Positions 23,725 to 36,100 of a stretch of DNA of 64,000 nucleotides are shown here, piece after piece (the stretch's first letter is position 1; each line of letters starts with the position of its first letter). The notes beneath the pieces are model-generated. The model did no database searches and had not been told where the DNA came from. It saw nothing but the letters and a program-made list of their open reading frames with translations. This DNA comes from Tribonema minus (lineage: Eukaryota; Sar; Xanthophyceae; Tribonematales; Tribonemataceae). The stretch spans positions 124,001 through 188,000 of the forward strand of contig JAFCMP010000096.1 of assembly GCA_017506865.1 (NCBI GenBank). Reading direction: 5' to 3'. The translations under genes and the position numbers were made by a program.

Positions 23725-26700
23725 ATGTTGAAGCAAGTTCTGGTACAGATCGTGGTGTGTGTGCTGCTGATGCTTGATGGCTGCCTAGCGGCTGGCATCG
23801 GCGACACGCTTGCGGCCTACCGCACGCGCTTCACGCAGCAAGACACAGGCACCGGGCCCCCCTCTGGTCGCCAGAAACCAAAGGTGGGTTCACACTGTGA
23901 TTGCAAGTAATGAAAATCATCACACGCTGGACAGCGCAGCTTGTTGCAGGCTGCTAGTGAGGCATAGTTTCCTTATTTTAGCCGAACAATGCAAAATCCT
24001 AGGCCAGGGTCTCGACCATATCACCCAGGCCTTGCCTTGTTGAAGTTCAACGTCAGAGTTGCACCCACCACCGCACTCGCGTCCGCTCTGATCGAAAGCA
24101 GATCACATCTGTAGATTACAAATCATTCCAATGTCGTTCAGCTAGCTGGGATCCTGATGCTCCGCGCCCCCCCTCCCCACCTCGCAACCCCCCTCTCAAC
24201 TCCCGCCAACACCCCGCCCCTCCCCCCTTGACGTGCGGCGCGCAGGTGATGGTGGTGTCCCACGACGACCGCGAGCTGCACTTCTGGGACCCGCTGAGCT
24301 CTATGGCGGCGAGCGGGCGCAACCACACGCACGCCGCGCTCGTCGCCGCGCCCGCCTACCTCCTCCACTCCTCCGCCTCCATCGGCGCCAAGGCGCTGCT
24401 GCCGCCGCCATGCTACAGCACGCTGGTCCTCATACGGCTCGCCGCGCTCGCGCGCGCGGCCAACAGCGTGTCCGCCTTTGGAGCGCTGCTGCTCAGCGAG
24501 CTCGCCATGAGCCCCAACACGCACCTCGCCGCCGCGTCCGCGCTGCTGCGCGTGCTGTCATACCGCGCGTGGCGCGCAGCCGCGCTGCGCGCGCATGCGG
24601 CGCTGGCGGCGCTGCGCTGCGCGCTGCGGCGGCGCTCCCCGCTGCGGCGGCGCGGCGAGGCGGCGGCGCTCAGGTGAGCGGCCGTGGGTTGTAAAGTGCG
24701 CTGATGCTTCAGCCCGGCGGCATTGACCGGGACCCCCTCAGTACATGAATCGAAAGCGTGGTAGAAAAAAGTTGAATGGGGCACGCCACACATGCATGCA
24801 TACAGTCATCATTGCGAAAGCCGATGACGCGCGCTGTACATTGCCCTTCTGGCGCCGCACACGCTGCTCGCTGTCCGCTGCCGGGCGCATCCCGCGCCGC
24901 GCTGCTGCCGCTGACCTTGCGCTGCCGATGCTCAGCCTAACTCTCACACCAAACGCTGGTTGGCATGCAGTTGCAGCTGCCCACACTCCTGCCCTCCGGT
25001 CTCGCCCCGCCCGCAGGCGCATCCTGAGCGCTGCTGCCGCCGACATCGTCCCCCTCGACGGGCTCGCGGCAGCGCTCGCCTTCGACGCGGCGCTGGCGGC
25101 GGAGGGCGCGGCGCTGCCGTACGCGCCCGCGTGGCCCGACCAGATGCGCTGGTGGCACGGGCGGCGGCAGCGCACGGCGCGGCGCGCGGTGCTGCGCGAC
25201 GTGCGGCTCGCGTTCGCGCCGACGAGCGCCGCCGCTGCTGCGCGGCAGCCGCGGCTGCCGTGGCGCAGGCGGGGAGCGCAGCCCGTAGGCGGCAGCAGCA
25301 GCGCAAAGGGGGAGCAGCTGCTGCCGCGGCAGGGGGGCGGGCTGCGCGGCAGCGGCGGCGGTGGTGGCGATAGCGGCGGCGCTGCCGTGCAGCGGCGGCG
25401 GCGGCTGCCGCGCTTTCGGCGCAGGCGCACCATGCAGCTGTTCAGTAGCGGTGCAAGCGATGGCGGCAGCAGCAGTGCCAGCATGCAGCTGCCCTGGCGC
25501 AGGAGGCGGCAGCTGCTGCTTAGGAACGGCGGCGGCGGTGGCAGTGGCGGTGGCGGCAGCAGCAGTGGTGTCGGCAGTGCGGGCTTGCGCAAGCTGCTGC
25601 CGCGGCGGCTGTTCGGCGGTGAGCGTGGGAGAGATGGCAGCAGCAGCAGCAGCGGCAGCGGCGGCGGCTACATCATCGGCGATCTCAGGCTGTCGCAGCT
25701 GCAGGCCGTGGACCTGCCGGGCGTGGCGGCATGCACGACGCACCTTGCAGTGCTAGCGGGCACGGGGGTGCGTGCTGAGGGCAGCAGCAGCAGCGGCGGC
25801 GATTCCATCACAGTGCTCATCAAGAGGGCAGATGCCGCGCGCCGCCGCTATGCGAACGACGACGTGCGCGCGCTGCGCGGCGCGCTGCGAGCAGCGCGGC
25901 GTGCGCTTGGCAGTGCCGCGGCGGCGGCATTCGAGGAGGACGCGCGGCGGCGCGTCGAGGCATCCGCAGATCTCACGCAGGAGGCCGACGCGCTGCGCGC
26001 CATGCGCAGCAGTCTGGCGGAGGTGGGGCTCCTGGGCTCTGCGGAGCTGCCCGTGGTGGTTGAGGTGGGCGGCGGCAGCGGCGGCAGCGAAGGCGGCGAT
26101 GGCGCAGAAGGCAGCGGCAGCAGCAGCAGCGGCGCGCTGAGCGCCCTGGCAGCGCGCAGCGTGCTGGTGACGACGGCGCCGCGCGGCGTCAGCGCCGCGG
26201 ACCCCATCATGTTCGTTCACGCGGCGGGCGGGCGCGGCGCCGCGGCGGTGTGGGCGCGCCGCGCGGCAGCGCTGCACGCGCACCTCGCGCTCGCCGACGG
26301 CCTGTGCCTGGCGGCGCCGCACCCGGCGGCGCTGCTGCTGGCGCGCGGCGGCACGGTCGGCTTCGTCGACCCGGCGCGCGACGCGCGCGCGCTGCCGCCG
26401 CCGCTGCGCCAGGCGCTGTGCAGGCTGTACGAGGCGCTGGGGGCGCGCAAGGCCGACGGAGGCGGCGGCGGCGGCAGCGGCGGCACTGACGGCGGGAGCA
26501 GCGACGATGACGAGCGTGCACGGGAGCTGCTGGAGGCGTGCGGCGTGGAGGTTGACATGGCGCGCGCGCGCCCGGGCGCTACATTGTGGGACGTCGCGCT
26601 CGCGCTGTTTGACGCGCCGCCGGTGCTGCCGCGCGCAGCCGCCGCCGCCGCGAATGCGCAGCAGTACCGCATCAGCGCCTTCGGGCGCTGCAGCGGCGGC

Positions 26701-26907
26701 GACGGCGGCGGCAGCGGCGGCGACGGCGGCGGCAGCGGCGGCGGCGGCGCCTTCTTGTATGGCGCAACGCTCGTGAGCGTTCCGCCGGAGCTGGCGCCGT
26801 TCTTGCGCATGGTGGCGGGGCTGCGCGGCGTGTGCGCGCGCGTTGGCGCGGACGCCTCGCTGCTGCCGGCGTTTGCCGAGGCGGCGCAGCGTGGCGCGCG
26901 CACATAG
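23725..26907 (+). CDS. ABC1/UbiB (ADCK)-family atypical kinase, catalytic motifs degenerate
   Basis: Exons 23725-23883, 24246-24673 and 25017-26907 (stop TAG) join in phase and give 825 residues. The first exon encodes a hydrophobic, signal-like N-terminus (MLKQVLVQIVVCVLLMLDG). The family signature is recognisable: ITVLIK with the conserved Lys near residue 465, an E-x-D-x-x-x-E-like stretch (VEASADLTQEADALRAM), VLVTTAPRGVS, then a catalytic-loop equivalent LAAPHPAALLL near residue 631 and a metal-loop equivalent FVDPARD near residue 647. In active ABC1 kinases these last two read close to HADPHPGN and DFG. Here the catalytic Asp and the Asn are replaced, and DFG reads Asp-Pro-Ala. ABC1 kinases support quinone and isoprenoid metabolism in mitochondria and plastids. 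This one may be a pseudokinase. Long Gly/Ser inserts break the domain. Confidence 0.7.
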
Positions 26908-29333
26908 CGTACACAGCGCAGCGCGTTCAAGCGGCGGCGCATGCGGCGCGGAGCATTGCTGCTTCCTAATGCGGCCATGGCAGGCGCGCAGTCGGCGCGG
27001 ACGTGTTTGCCCGAAACAACGATGGCCGTAACTGCGCACAGCCCACATCGTCAGCAGCGGCGGCAGCAGCGGCGGCAGCAGCAGCAGCAGCGGCAGCAGC
27101 AGCAGCAGCAGCGGCAGCAGCAGCCGAGCCAGGCGGGCACCAGCTGCGACAGTGGACAGTCACTGCGTCCGGCCACCACAAGGTTAGGGGCGTGTCCCAG
27201 GGTGATGCTGATGCTCAGCCTGCAACATACGTACCTGCAGGACTGCTGAGCGTGGTTACAGCTGCAGCACGCCATTCACGCAGCGATGGCGGCTGCACGC
27301 GCTGACGACGGCGTTGGCGGCGCACACAAACTGGTCAGCATGCGTGCCAGCGCGCGCATGTACAGCAGCAGTGCTCAATGCCGCGCGCCCCGGCATATGC
27401 CCATATATATGTGCGAGGCGCGTGCCGCAATGTGGAAAGTCACGCTAGGTAATCAGCTTCCGGTGCGCACGCAACGGCGCCGCGGCTGCCATGCAACGCT
27501 GACTGACAGGCGCTTGACCTGCGTTTGGGTCCGGAGCTGCTGCGTCGCGCAGCAGCGTAGCGCTGAGCTTTGAAGTTCCAAGTTCAACTGTGAGCTGCGC
27601 GCTTGTGGCAGCGCTCACCCCATTACAAGGCAGATTTGACACAGCATAGCCTGAGAAGCGCGCACGCTGTGCAGGCAGCGAAGCGCGCGCTCGTTCACAT
27701 TTACTCCGCGCCGCATGCTTCAAGTTTCCGTAGGCCCGCTTTACACGACACAGGAAGTTGGAGTTTTAGCGTAGCCATGACCACGATGGTCTTGCAGCAT
27801 GCAGTGTAAGGCACCTACCTGCACTCGGAACATCCAGGCTACACAGAACTTACATGTATTGTGCAAGATCTTACATGTACTGTGCAAGCTCTATTGAGCT
27901 GATTGTCGGCGTTACCTCTGCATTGCAATGGGTACATGATGTGCTGCAATGTCTGTGCCAAGCGACTGTAGAATGCATTGTGCTTTGTAGCTACACTTGT
28001 GACCTGGGCGGTGCGACGTACATGGAGCATACATGAAGAACTACATGCTTGAAAAACTGACATTTTGATTTCAATGGCCGTTGTGGCCCAGCAGGGCTAG
28101 CGTCTAAACTGGGACGGCCTTGGCGCAACTGACTTGATGTTTCGAGCCCTGGCTATAAACCAGTTCAGCCATGGCCCAACTGGCGCAACTCTTATTAACG
28201 CTTCTAGTGCTTCTACAGTAACTATTAAGGCCCATAGAGCTTCCATAAGGGCTAGGGTAGGGTTACGGTCATGTCTTACCCTAGGCAAGACTCGCGAGTA
28301 AACTTGCGAGTAATGAGTAATTCTCATGAGTAAATGTGCGAGTTGCGCCACGAGTCACTTGAGCCGGCAACTGGCGCAACGTGTTTGGCGCCAGAGTTTA
28401 GTGTGGGCGCTAGCCCTGGTTGTGGGGGCCCTCTGCATGCACATCACGTGCGTGCAACAGCTCAACATCACAACGCGTGTGTGAAAATCGTGCAGGCAGT
28501 GTGCGCCCAGTTTGTGTCCAAGCAGCGCGTCTCGGCGCCTGTACGACACAATGTCTTGCAGTTCCAAGATTCGCAGTGTCGTACAGTCACCAGGCTAGCT
28601 GCATTGCATCGACAACACCTGGGCGCACAGCAGCACTCATGCAAACAGCACATGCACTGTGCGAGCAACATGCAAACACCACTTTTGTTCTCTAGCGATC
28701 CTATATTTATGCGACAAGGCAGTGCCCCGTCGCCGGGTGGTACATATGCTCTGGATGGTGCATGACCCAGAGCGATCCTGCGATTCTGTGTGACGCGTGT
28801 GCAGCGATATTCGACGCGCTGCACCCACTATATCGACGGCCAAGCCCTGTTCTCACGGACAGCAAGCGACGTGTCTCTTGCATCTCAAACCGACGGAGTG
28901 CAGCGATTCGGCGGGGTGAACAAAAGTGCCGCCCCCGCGGTGCCCCCGCACATGCGCGTGACCCGACGGAGCACAAACCTGTAACCGCAGCGTCACCATA
29001 TGACGCCGCCACATGACGTGAACGAAACCTCTGTGAACACGTAGTACTGTGTCAATACCCCCCCCCCCCCCCCCCCTCCCCCCCCCCCGCGCGCCCCTGC
29101 TTCTCCCCCCAGCCTCGCTGCCCCGCTGCATGCCCCCTATGTGCTGTGAATCAGCTGAGCAATGCGCGTTGAGCGTTGCCACCGCCCACAGACTATACTC
29201 CTTGCCGCCACCAGCAGTGCGCGCATCACACGCCTACTTCCTGTACCGTCCTCACCGCCACCAGCTCTGCCGCCGCCGCTGAGGCGGCAGCACTGACGGC
29301 GCCGGCAGCGGCGGCAGTGCGGCGGCGGCGCGC
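26908..29333. other. Intergenic; CAG-rich microsatellite, no gene seen
   Basis: A (CAG/CGG)n tract lies at 27048-27126, just beyond the ABC1-like gene. From 28110 to 28380 the motif CTGGCGCAAC occurs several times, together with GCGAGTAA repeats. At 29058-29088 there is a long C run. No exon with good splice sites was found. Confidence 0.5.
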
Positions 29334-30152
29334 CTATCCCCGCTCCGTGGCGCCGTTGCCTTGCCGTCCGTTGTTGGGCTCCACGCGCAGGTCGTCGGTG
29401 ACGATGTACGCCGCCTTGTCGCGCTTCGGGTACGCCGCGGTGACGCCCCCGAGCCACGCGCTCAGTACCATCTGCACGGCGACGGTGATCTTCCTGCGGC
29501 GCCGCTCGCCGGGGATGGACACCGTGGCGCACGCGAGGGTGCCGCCGGACGGGGAGCGCAGGTCGCTGGTGCTGATCATGAAGTGGACGCCGTCGAGGTG
29601 GACGAGGCGGCCGCGCTGCACCACGAAGGTGCTGTCGTCGACCTGGGCGCCGTCGACCAGGGCTCGCAGCATCTTGAAGATGTTGACGACGGCCTGGCCG
29701 TCTGCGAATTGGCGAGCGGAGCCGTCGGGGGGGAGGGCCTGGCAGAACAGTCTTGCGCCGCCGTGCTCTCTCATCGCCGATTCCTGCTCTGGAGTGAACC
29801 AAACGTCTGCCGATGGTGGCCGCTCCCAGCCTTGAGGTGCTCTGGCGCTGGGGTCCTCTACGAGAGTGACGGCTACGAATGGGGCCTGCAGAAGCTGCGG
29901 TAGCAACGCCCTCACGTCTGCTGTTGCGAACTCTGCCCTTGCAATGGTCTGGTGTATGTTCGTGCAGCTGGTGTCCCTGCAAAGCTTGGAGGGCTTGACG
30001 TAGGTGCCCGTTGTCTGCAGCGCCATAATTGCCATCCCTCGCTGCTGCCTTTCCTGTGCACAAAGCGCGGCGACGACATCGCCGCCGGTGCTGCTACAAG
30101 TGCTGGTGCTGTCGATACTGCAGTGGCTGTGCTGGCTGCCGAAGTCATCCAT
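29334..30152 (-). CDS. Paralogue A of an unrecognised protein family (intronless)
   Basis: One open frame of 272 codons runs from ATG 30152 (MDDFGSQHSHCS) to TAG 29334-29336. The conserved part begins near residue 85: VRALLPQLLQAPFVAVTLVE, SADVWFTPEQESAM, KMLRALVDGAQ, LVHLDGVHFMISTSDLRS, ATVSIPGERRRRKITVAVQ and AAYPKRDKAAYIVTDDLRVE. The gene downstream on the same strand (31712-33194) shows the same order of blocks with clear similarity, so coding is well supported. I do not recognise the family; there is no signal peptide or membrane helix. Paralogue B has an intron after LVDG that A lacks, so A may have arisen through an RNA intermediate or lost the intron. Confidence 0.7.
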   Translation of the reverse strand: MDDFGSQHSHCSIDSTSTCSSTGGDVVAALCAQERQQRGMAIMALQTTGTYVKPSKLCRDTSCTNIHQTIARAEFATADVRALLPQLLQAPFVAVTLVEDPSARAPQGWERPPSADVWFTPEQESAMREHGGARLFCQALPPDGSARQFADGQAVVNIFKMLRALVDGAQVDDSTFVVQRGRLVHLDGVHFMISTSDLRSPSGGTLACATVSIPGERRRRKITVAVQMVLSAWLGGVTAAYPKRDKAAYIVTDDLRVEPNNGRQGNGATERG

Positions 30153-31711
30153 CTGAGTGCCCTTTGTGTGTGCTCGAGTGCGTTTGATCGCTTGGCCAAT
30201 GCAGCGCTCCAGTCCAGCTCTCGCGGATGTACTTCAGTGCTGCCGTTGGCCGTTAACTCGAATTGCCGGTGCACATATGGAGGCGTCAGAGAAGCAGCTT
30301 CTGTTGAGAACAGCTTTGTTGACATCCGCGATGGATGGTGAGCGCAGGTTTTCAGAGCAGAAACAGAACCGCAGCCAGGCTGCAACCGCTGTCACGACCG
30401 GGTCATGAAAGCCTGCAGAGAGAGAGAGAGAGACGATGGGTTATATCGCTGGGACTGAGCCACATATGTATAGATTAGCGGCCCGTAGAACACCTGCAGA
30501 ACGCAATGTTGGGACGGCGACCTGTTCACCTCGGCGAAGCAGCAAATGCTCTGTTCGCCGCTAAAGGCACGCTCGAAGAACATCATCTTTCCTGCCTTGC
30601 AGGAAAGGCGCACTCGCTTTATCAAAAGAGTCGAGAACCTTCACGAAAGAATGAGCTCCTTACTCGAATGCACCTGCAGTTTCACAAGCGCGTGCACGCA
30701 GCACGAGTGCTATGAAGCAACAAGAACTTGTTCAACTTACTTGGGGCACCAACAGGCTTCGAGAGCAAACAACGCGCAGCTGCGCACTGTAACAGGCATC
30801 ATAGGGAGCCTCACTGTATGATTAGGGCGAGCACTCATTTTTGCTCTAGGGTATGCACCTGGGGCCTGGTCAGTACACAGTCGCAAAGCAAGTCCTCTGG
30901 GGGCTGCTTGAGTACACAAGATCAAAAGCACACAACTGTCGCGCAGACAGTGAGTGGGACAATTCAATAACCACCCCGCGTTTGGTTTCTCTGCCATATC
31001 AGTGACCACATCAGTGACCAGATCACGCCAGACGCACAACTGGAGCCTTGTAGCACAGACATGATGCCCCTGCTGATTGCATGCGCAGTATGCTCGTTAG
31101 GGCAAACATCCATAAACACTGCCAAGAGCAGGCTCACAACTGTAGACAATCAGTCAGGCAGCAAACTGTTTGTAAGGGCTTAAATGGTTTTGTCTTAAAG
31201 TCAAAAGTTCAATCGACGGCAACCCCGGCTGCGCGGCAGCTGCACTCTGTGCCATCCCAGCCTCAATTGCCGCAGTGGCCCGTGGTGAATGCAAAACTTC
31301 AACCTCTGGCACGCACACACAAACTTGTTGCTTGCACCAAGTGGAACTACTGTCTAACCTTCAGCGCACAGTGCTGCACCTTGCAAGTGTTGCTTCAACA
31401 CAAACCGTCGCGGACCGCGCAGCTTCCGTGCGGGCGGCGTCCTGACGCTTCGCAGCTCCTTATAGTGCAAAGTACGAATCTTCCCCTGTTTTCAACAGCG
31501 CTCAGGCAGTCACGTGTGCCAGCGCGCAACAGCGCAGGCGGGCGCCGCGGCGCCGCGTCCCGCATCTGTGATGCGGCGTCCGCAGAGCACGGCGCAGCAG
31601 CGCCGCTCAGCTGCAGCGCAGCTCTGCAGCACGGCTCAGCAGCGCAGACTTGCGCGGCGCAGCTCAACACTGCAGCCCCCATGGGGCTCCTCAACAGCCC
31701 CGCCTTTCACA
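30153..31711. other. Gap between paralogues; no gene seen
   Basis: It contains an (AG)n microsatellite at 30416-30434. Neither strand shows an exon with family similarity or convincing splice signals. Confidence 0.45.
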
Positions 31712-32036
31712 TTAGCCCCCCACGAAACTGCTCTGGCGCTCGTCGCGCAGCGCGTCGACATACAGGTCCTCGGTGACGACGTACGCGGCGCGCTCGCGCT
31801 TCGGCTGCGCGGCGCCGACGCCGCCGAGCCACGCGCCGACGATGTTCGGCACGGCGACGGTGAGGTGGCGGCGCGCGCCGCACGCCCACGGCATGGACAC
31901 GGTCGCGGACGGCAGCGGCACGCCCGTCACCGAGCGGTACTCGCTCGTGCCGACCATGAAGTGCACGCCGTCGAGCGGATCGAGGCAGCCGTCGCGCGCC
32001 AACAAGACGGCGGTGTCGTCGGCGGGCGGCGCGCCT

Positions 32037-32086
<50 letters not shown>

Positions 32087-33194
32087 GGCGGTGGCGTGGA
32101 TGAGTCGTCAGAAGATGCGCGCAGAAAGGACGGGGCGTGAGCGTATGTGAGTTTTGACATTGTGTGAATGGGTGGAGAGCTGCTGCTGCATAGGAGAAGC
32201 GGGTTTGCAGCACTGACATCAGCAACAGACCACCGGTCCCAGGGCGGTACACCAGCAGGGGCGGCAACAGTGGCGGCGGCGCCGGCGCCAAATATTCAAC
32301 TGTCATCTGGGGCGGTGCCAGCCCTGACCCTACCCAACACTGAGCCCCAACCCTAGGCTTCGCCCGAACACTGACGCAATGCTGAACGCACGATGGACAA
32401 CAGCGCCCAGCCTCATTAGGCACGCCCAGCGTGCGTGATGACTTGGCGCAGCCGCAGCAAACACGTGCAGCGCTGCGCGTGAGCCGCTTGCAGACGATGA
32501 CACCGCCGCCGCCAGTGCACGACGCAGCGCACCCCTGCTGTGTGCACACTTGCCGCCCGGCAGCACGTCCAGCGACCCGCGCCATCAAGCAGCGCCAGGC
32601 TGCGGCCAGCAGCATGTACACCGTTCGTAGATGACGACAAGAATTCGGCGCTACAGTAGGTAAATCGTGCAGCACGTGAGCGCAATGGACCGCGTGAGCG
32701 ACGACGGTCAACCCGCGTGGGCATGCGCCGTCGCCGCTGCCGCCGCTGCGCGGCGGCACCACCGCGCGCGGACGCAGCAAGGCATTGCATGCAGACCCAC
32801 ATGCACGCTCGCGTTTACTCATCCACGCACACAAGGGCCGCCTACACGCACACGCACTGCAGGACGCAGGCATGGCAGCGCCGCGGCGCACCGCGCGCGC
32901 GCTCTCTCACCGTCCACGAGCACGCGCAGCATCTGCACCATGTGCACGACGACGGTGCCGTCGGGCAGCGCCGCGGCGTCGCCGCCCGGCAGCGCGCTCG
33001 CAAAGAGGCGCGTGCCGTTGTGCGCCATCATGGCCGCCTCCTGCTCCTCCGTGTACCAGACGTCGGCGCTCGCGGGGCGGCGCCAGCCGCGCGGCGGCTG
33101 CGCGGCGGCGTCCGCGACGAGCGTCAGCGCGACGAGCGGCGACTGCAGCAGCAGCGGCAGCAGCGCGCGGACGGCGGGGGGCGCGTGGCCCGTC
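31712..33194 (-). CDS. Paralogue B of the same unrecognised family (two 3' exons, N-terminus not resolved)
   Basis: Two exons are supported by alignment to paralogue A and by phase: 32911-33194 (acceptor beyond 33194, donor GT at 32910-32909) and 31712-32034 (stop at 31712-31714). The first encodes AVRALLPLLLQSPLVALTLV, SADVWYTEEQEAAMM and MLRVLVDG. The second encodes LDPLDGVHFMVGTSEYRS, ATVSMPWACGARRHLTVAV and AAQPKRERAAYVVTEDLYVD. The junction codon completes the Gly after LVD. The 876-bp intron ends in a long CCG/CCA repeat just before its acceptor. The segment matching residues 1-80 of A was not found. Function unknown. Confidence 0.66.
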
Positions 33195-36100
33195 CTGCGC
33201 AGCAGGGGGGGAGGGGTGGGTGGGGGGGGCGTTGAGGTGTCTAGCGACGTGCTTTGTTGTGGGAGTGAGGGCGTGGGTATGGGACAGCGTCGTGACGGGT
33301 GATTGGGGGGGGGGGCGGGGGGGGGGGGGGGGGGCTGACTGATTGCGATGTGATGGGCCATGACCGGAGCGCCGAGGGAAGGTCGATGCGCTAGTTCCTG
33401 CGTTGTTTTTCTGAATGAGGTAAGACCTACTCAGGGGGCAAGGGGGCGTGGCAGCGCTCTGAGGCTGGGCTCGGAGCGAATGGTCGGATAACGTTGACTC
33501 TGACGTCCTGTCGAGTCAACTTGATGCTTTTCTTCTTCAAGTTTGCCGCAATGCACGGCGGCGGCACGTAGCCTCTGTTCCGCCTGCAACCGGGGGTGGT
33601 GACAGCGGCCCTGGAGACTGCTTTCCCGTGCAAGGTTGTATGCACTTGCTCACACAGAGCCATACAAATTTGCCTCGAGGGAGTGATGATTGACCTGGCG
33701 AGCGCACCATGTGTCAAATCTCGTACTCAATATGCGCGGCGGTTGAGGCATGGATGGTCGCGTCGGAAGCACCCAGTCAGCAGCGCTCACGCAACTATAA
33801 GGTTCGCAGCGCTGCCAGTGTGTGCAACTTCCTGATGATATTGGCGCCATCTACATTGAGACGCCGCTGCGTGTGCCTGCCTTCGTGCAGCTGCACCTGC
33901 TGCGACTGAGTTCAACAAGTGACTTGCCTCATAGCACTTCCGTTCCCCGCATGCCCACACTACGTTCAGCGCGCAATGCATGCCGCGCGCTTTGCAGAGA
34001 AAGAAGCGCTGCAATTTCATCCGATTCGTTGTTATGGCAATTACTGATAATAGTGCTCAAGGCATCAGCATTGGTACAGTGACAGCATGACTACAGGCGC
34101 AGACCGCAGACTGCAGATGGCAGCAGCACCGCCACTTCTCCCAAACAATGCTTCGCTGCTCCTGGTGCCTCACCGTTCCATGGTGGTGACAAGGTCAAGA
34201 GGATGGTCACTTCTGAAGGTGGGCGCGCGGCTGAGCGGTGGCTTGAGCAGTACAGGTAGTATTAGGCCACTACAGGTCGACTGATGTAGTAGCACCGGAG
34301 CCATTCTTCCGCCATGGTGTTCCATGGAGCCCTCTAAGGAATGATGTCCATGCTCCGCGTGAGCGGCATCGCTGAGGCGGTCTAATTGGTCGCCCTCAGA
34401 GTAATACTCCTGCTCCGTGCAAGGCTGTGCAGTGTCCTGATGCATTGCGCTGGTTTACTGCAGGTTGGATTGCGTAGAGGTGTGTGTTGTGCGCTTTACG
34501 AGCAGTGTCTGTAGGCCTCGCTGAGAATGGGCGCTACATACTGTTTGTGAATGGACAGAAGAACAGCCCGCTATGTCTATGACTTGCACCTGCTCTACAG
34601 AGATCGTTTCGTCAGATGAAACGTCCGAAACGGCGGTGAATGTTTTGTTTGCCTCCGCACCGACAGACAGAGTCTGGCAGGCCGGGCATAGTATGCAGCC
34701 CTTGGACACTAGCAGAGGGCAGGTGAGCGTGCTACAGTGGTGGCCCTAGCAATACTCATCTGAAGCACAGTTGAAGCAGATCGAGGGCTCAGCAGGCAAA
34801 CCAGAAGACGTACAATATAAGCTGAGTGGCTGATTTGAGGTCGAAGTAAACCACCGCCGGTGCTGCAGCAGTCGAAAACTTTCCAATGCGGAGACAAACA
34901 AGCCAGCGCACCGTGAACAGTGACGCCTGAGCTTGACGGCTCATCAGCCGCTGACGCGGACGTCACGTATACGTATAGACTAGCCGTTGGTGCGCGTCGT
35001 GGGTGCGCGTCAGCCGCTGGTTGCACCGGCTCCCGCGCCTCAAGCCGAGCACAGTACAGTCGAGTGTAAAAAATCCAATTGCTGCCGATGCCATCTGCAC
35101 TCATTTGTGGCAGAGCTGCCAGCCATTGTTGACGCTGCAATTGTCAGCTCGCTGTGCCTCAGGATGCTGCGCTGTGGAGGCATGCACACATGCTTGGTGC
35201 TGCAGAATACATATGCGCGCTAAGGTCGCCACGTGTGAACTCAAAGCTGCCACGTGTGAAGTGATCCTAGCATGCATTATGTTTCCGCAACACAATAACA
35301 TGCACATGTGCTGCAGCGCATTGCACGTGCGTTGAAGCTGCAATAAGCTCAACACATGTAGTGCCTTCCAGCGTGCAGCGTTTCAAGGAAACCTGGAAAG
35401 GAGTTGCGATTATTTGCTGCTCACCGGCATCAACATTATCATCGGCAGCATGATGCGCAGGCAGACAGCTTATGACGTGTGCTGTGTTCAGCATGCACAC
35501 AGGCGCGTGCAGACGTACAAGGCCGTAATGCGTACATGTTGTGTCACAACAAGCACCAGACACCAAATGGCGTGCTCACGCATTCAAGCACTGCACAGAC
35601 AAACCAGCCAGCAGGGGTGCAGCAACGGCACCAGCTCTTTGCATTTTTACCCCATGCATGCACAGAACCAAATTTCCAACTCAACATTATATAGTGTGGT
35701 AATTCCACTTTCCATCGTGTCACAGATTCTTGTGCCGCAGCATAGCGAGGGTACTTGCGAGAAAATATAAACTCAAAACGGAATGTTGTAGGCTCGACTC
35801 CATCACGCACTAATTTTAGCCATTGCTCAAGGGGAAGATGACTGGGTCCTGCTAGTGCTGGGGGGTCTTCTCAGAGACTCCTCTGCTTGCCGCGGCACCT
35901 GCCACCGCAGCTACAGTTTTTGACTGAGCTGAGTACGTGAGCCACATACGTAGTACTTATGATCTTGTATTTATAGCAGCCCCAAGGTGGGCTTGATGCG
36001 TTGGATCAGATTGCAAAAAACTAAAATCGGACGGGCCCTTAGAGCCCTGCGTTGCAGGCTTGTACTAGACTCATGGGGGGCAGACACAGCGGCACCCAGT

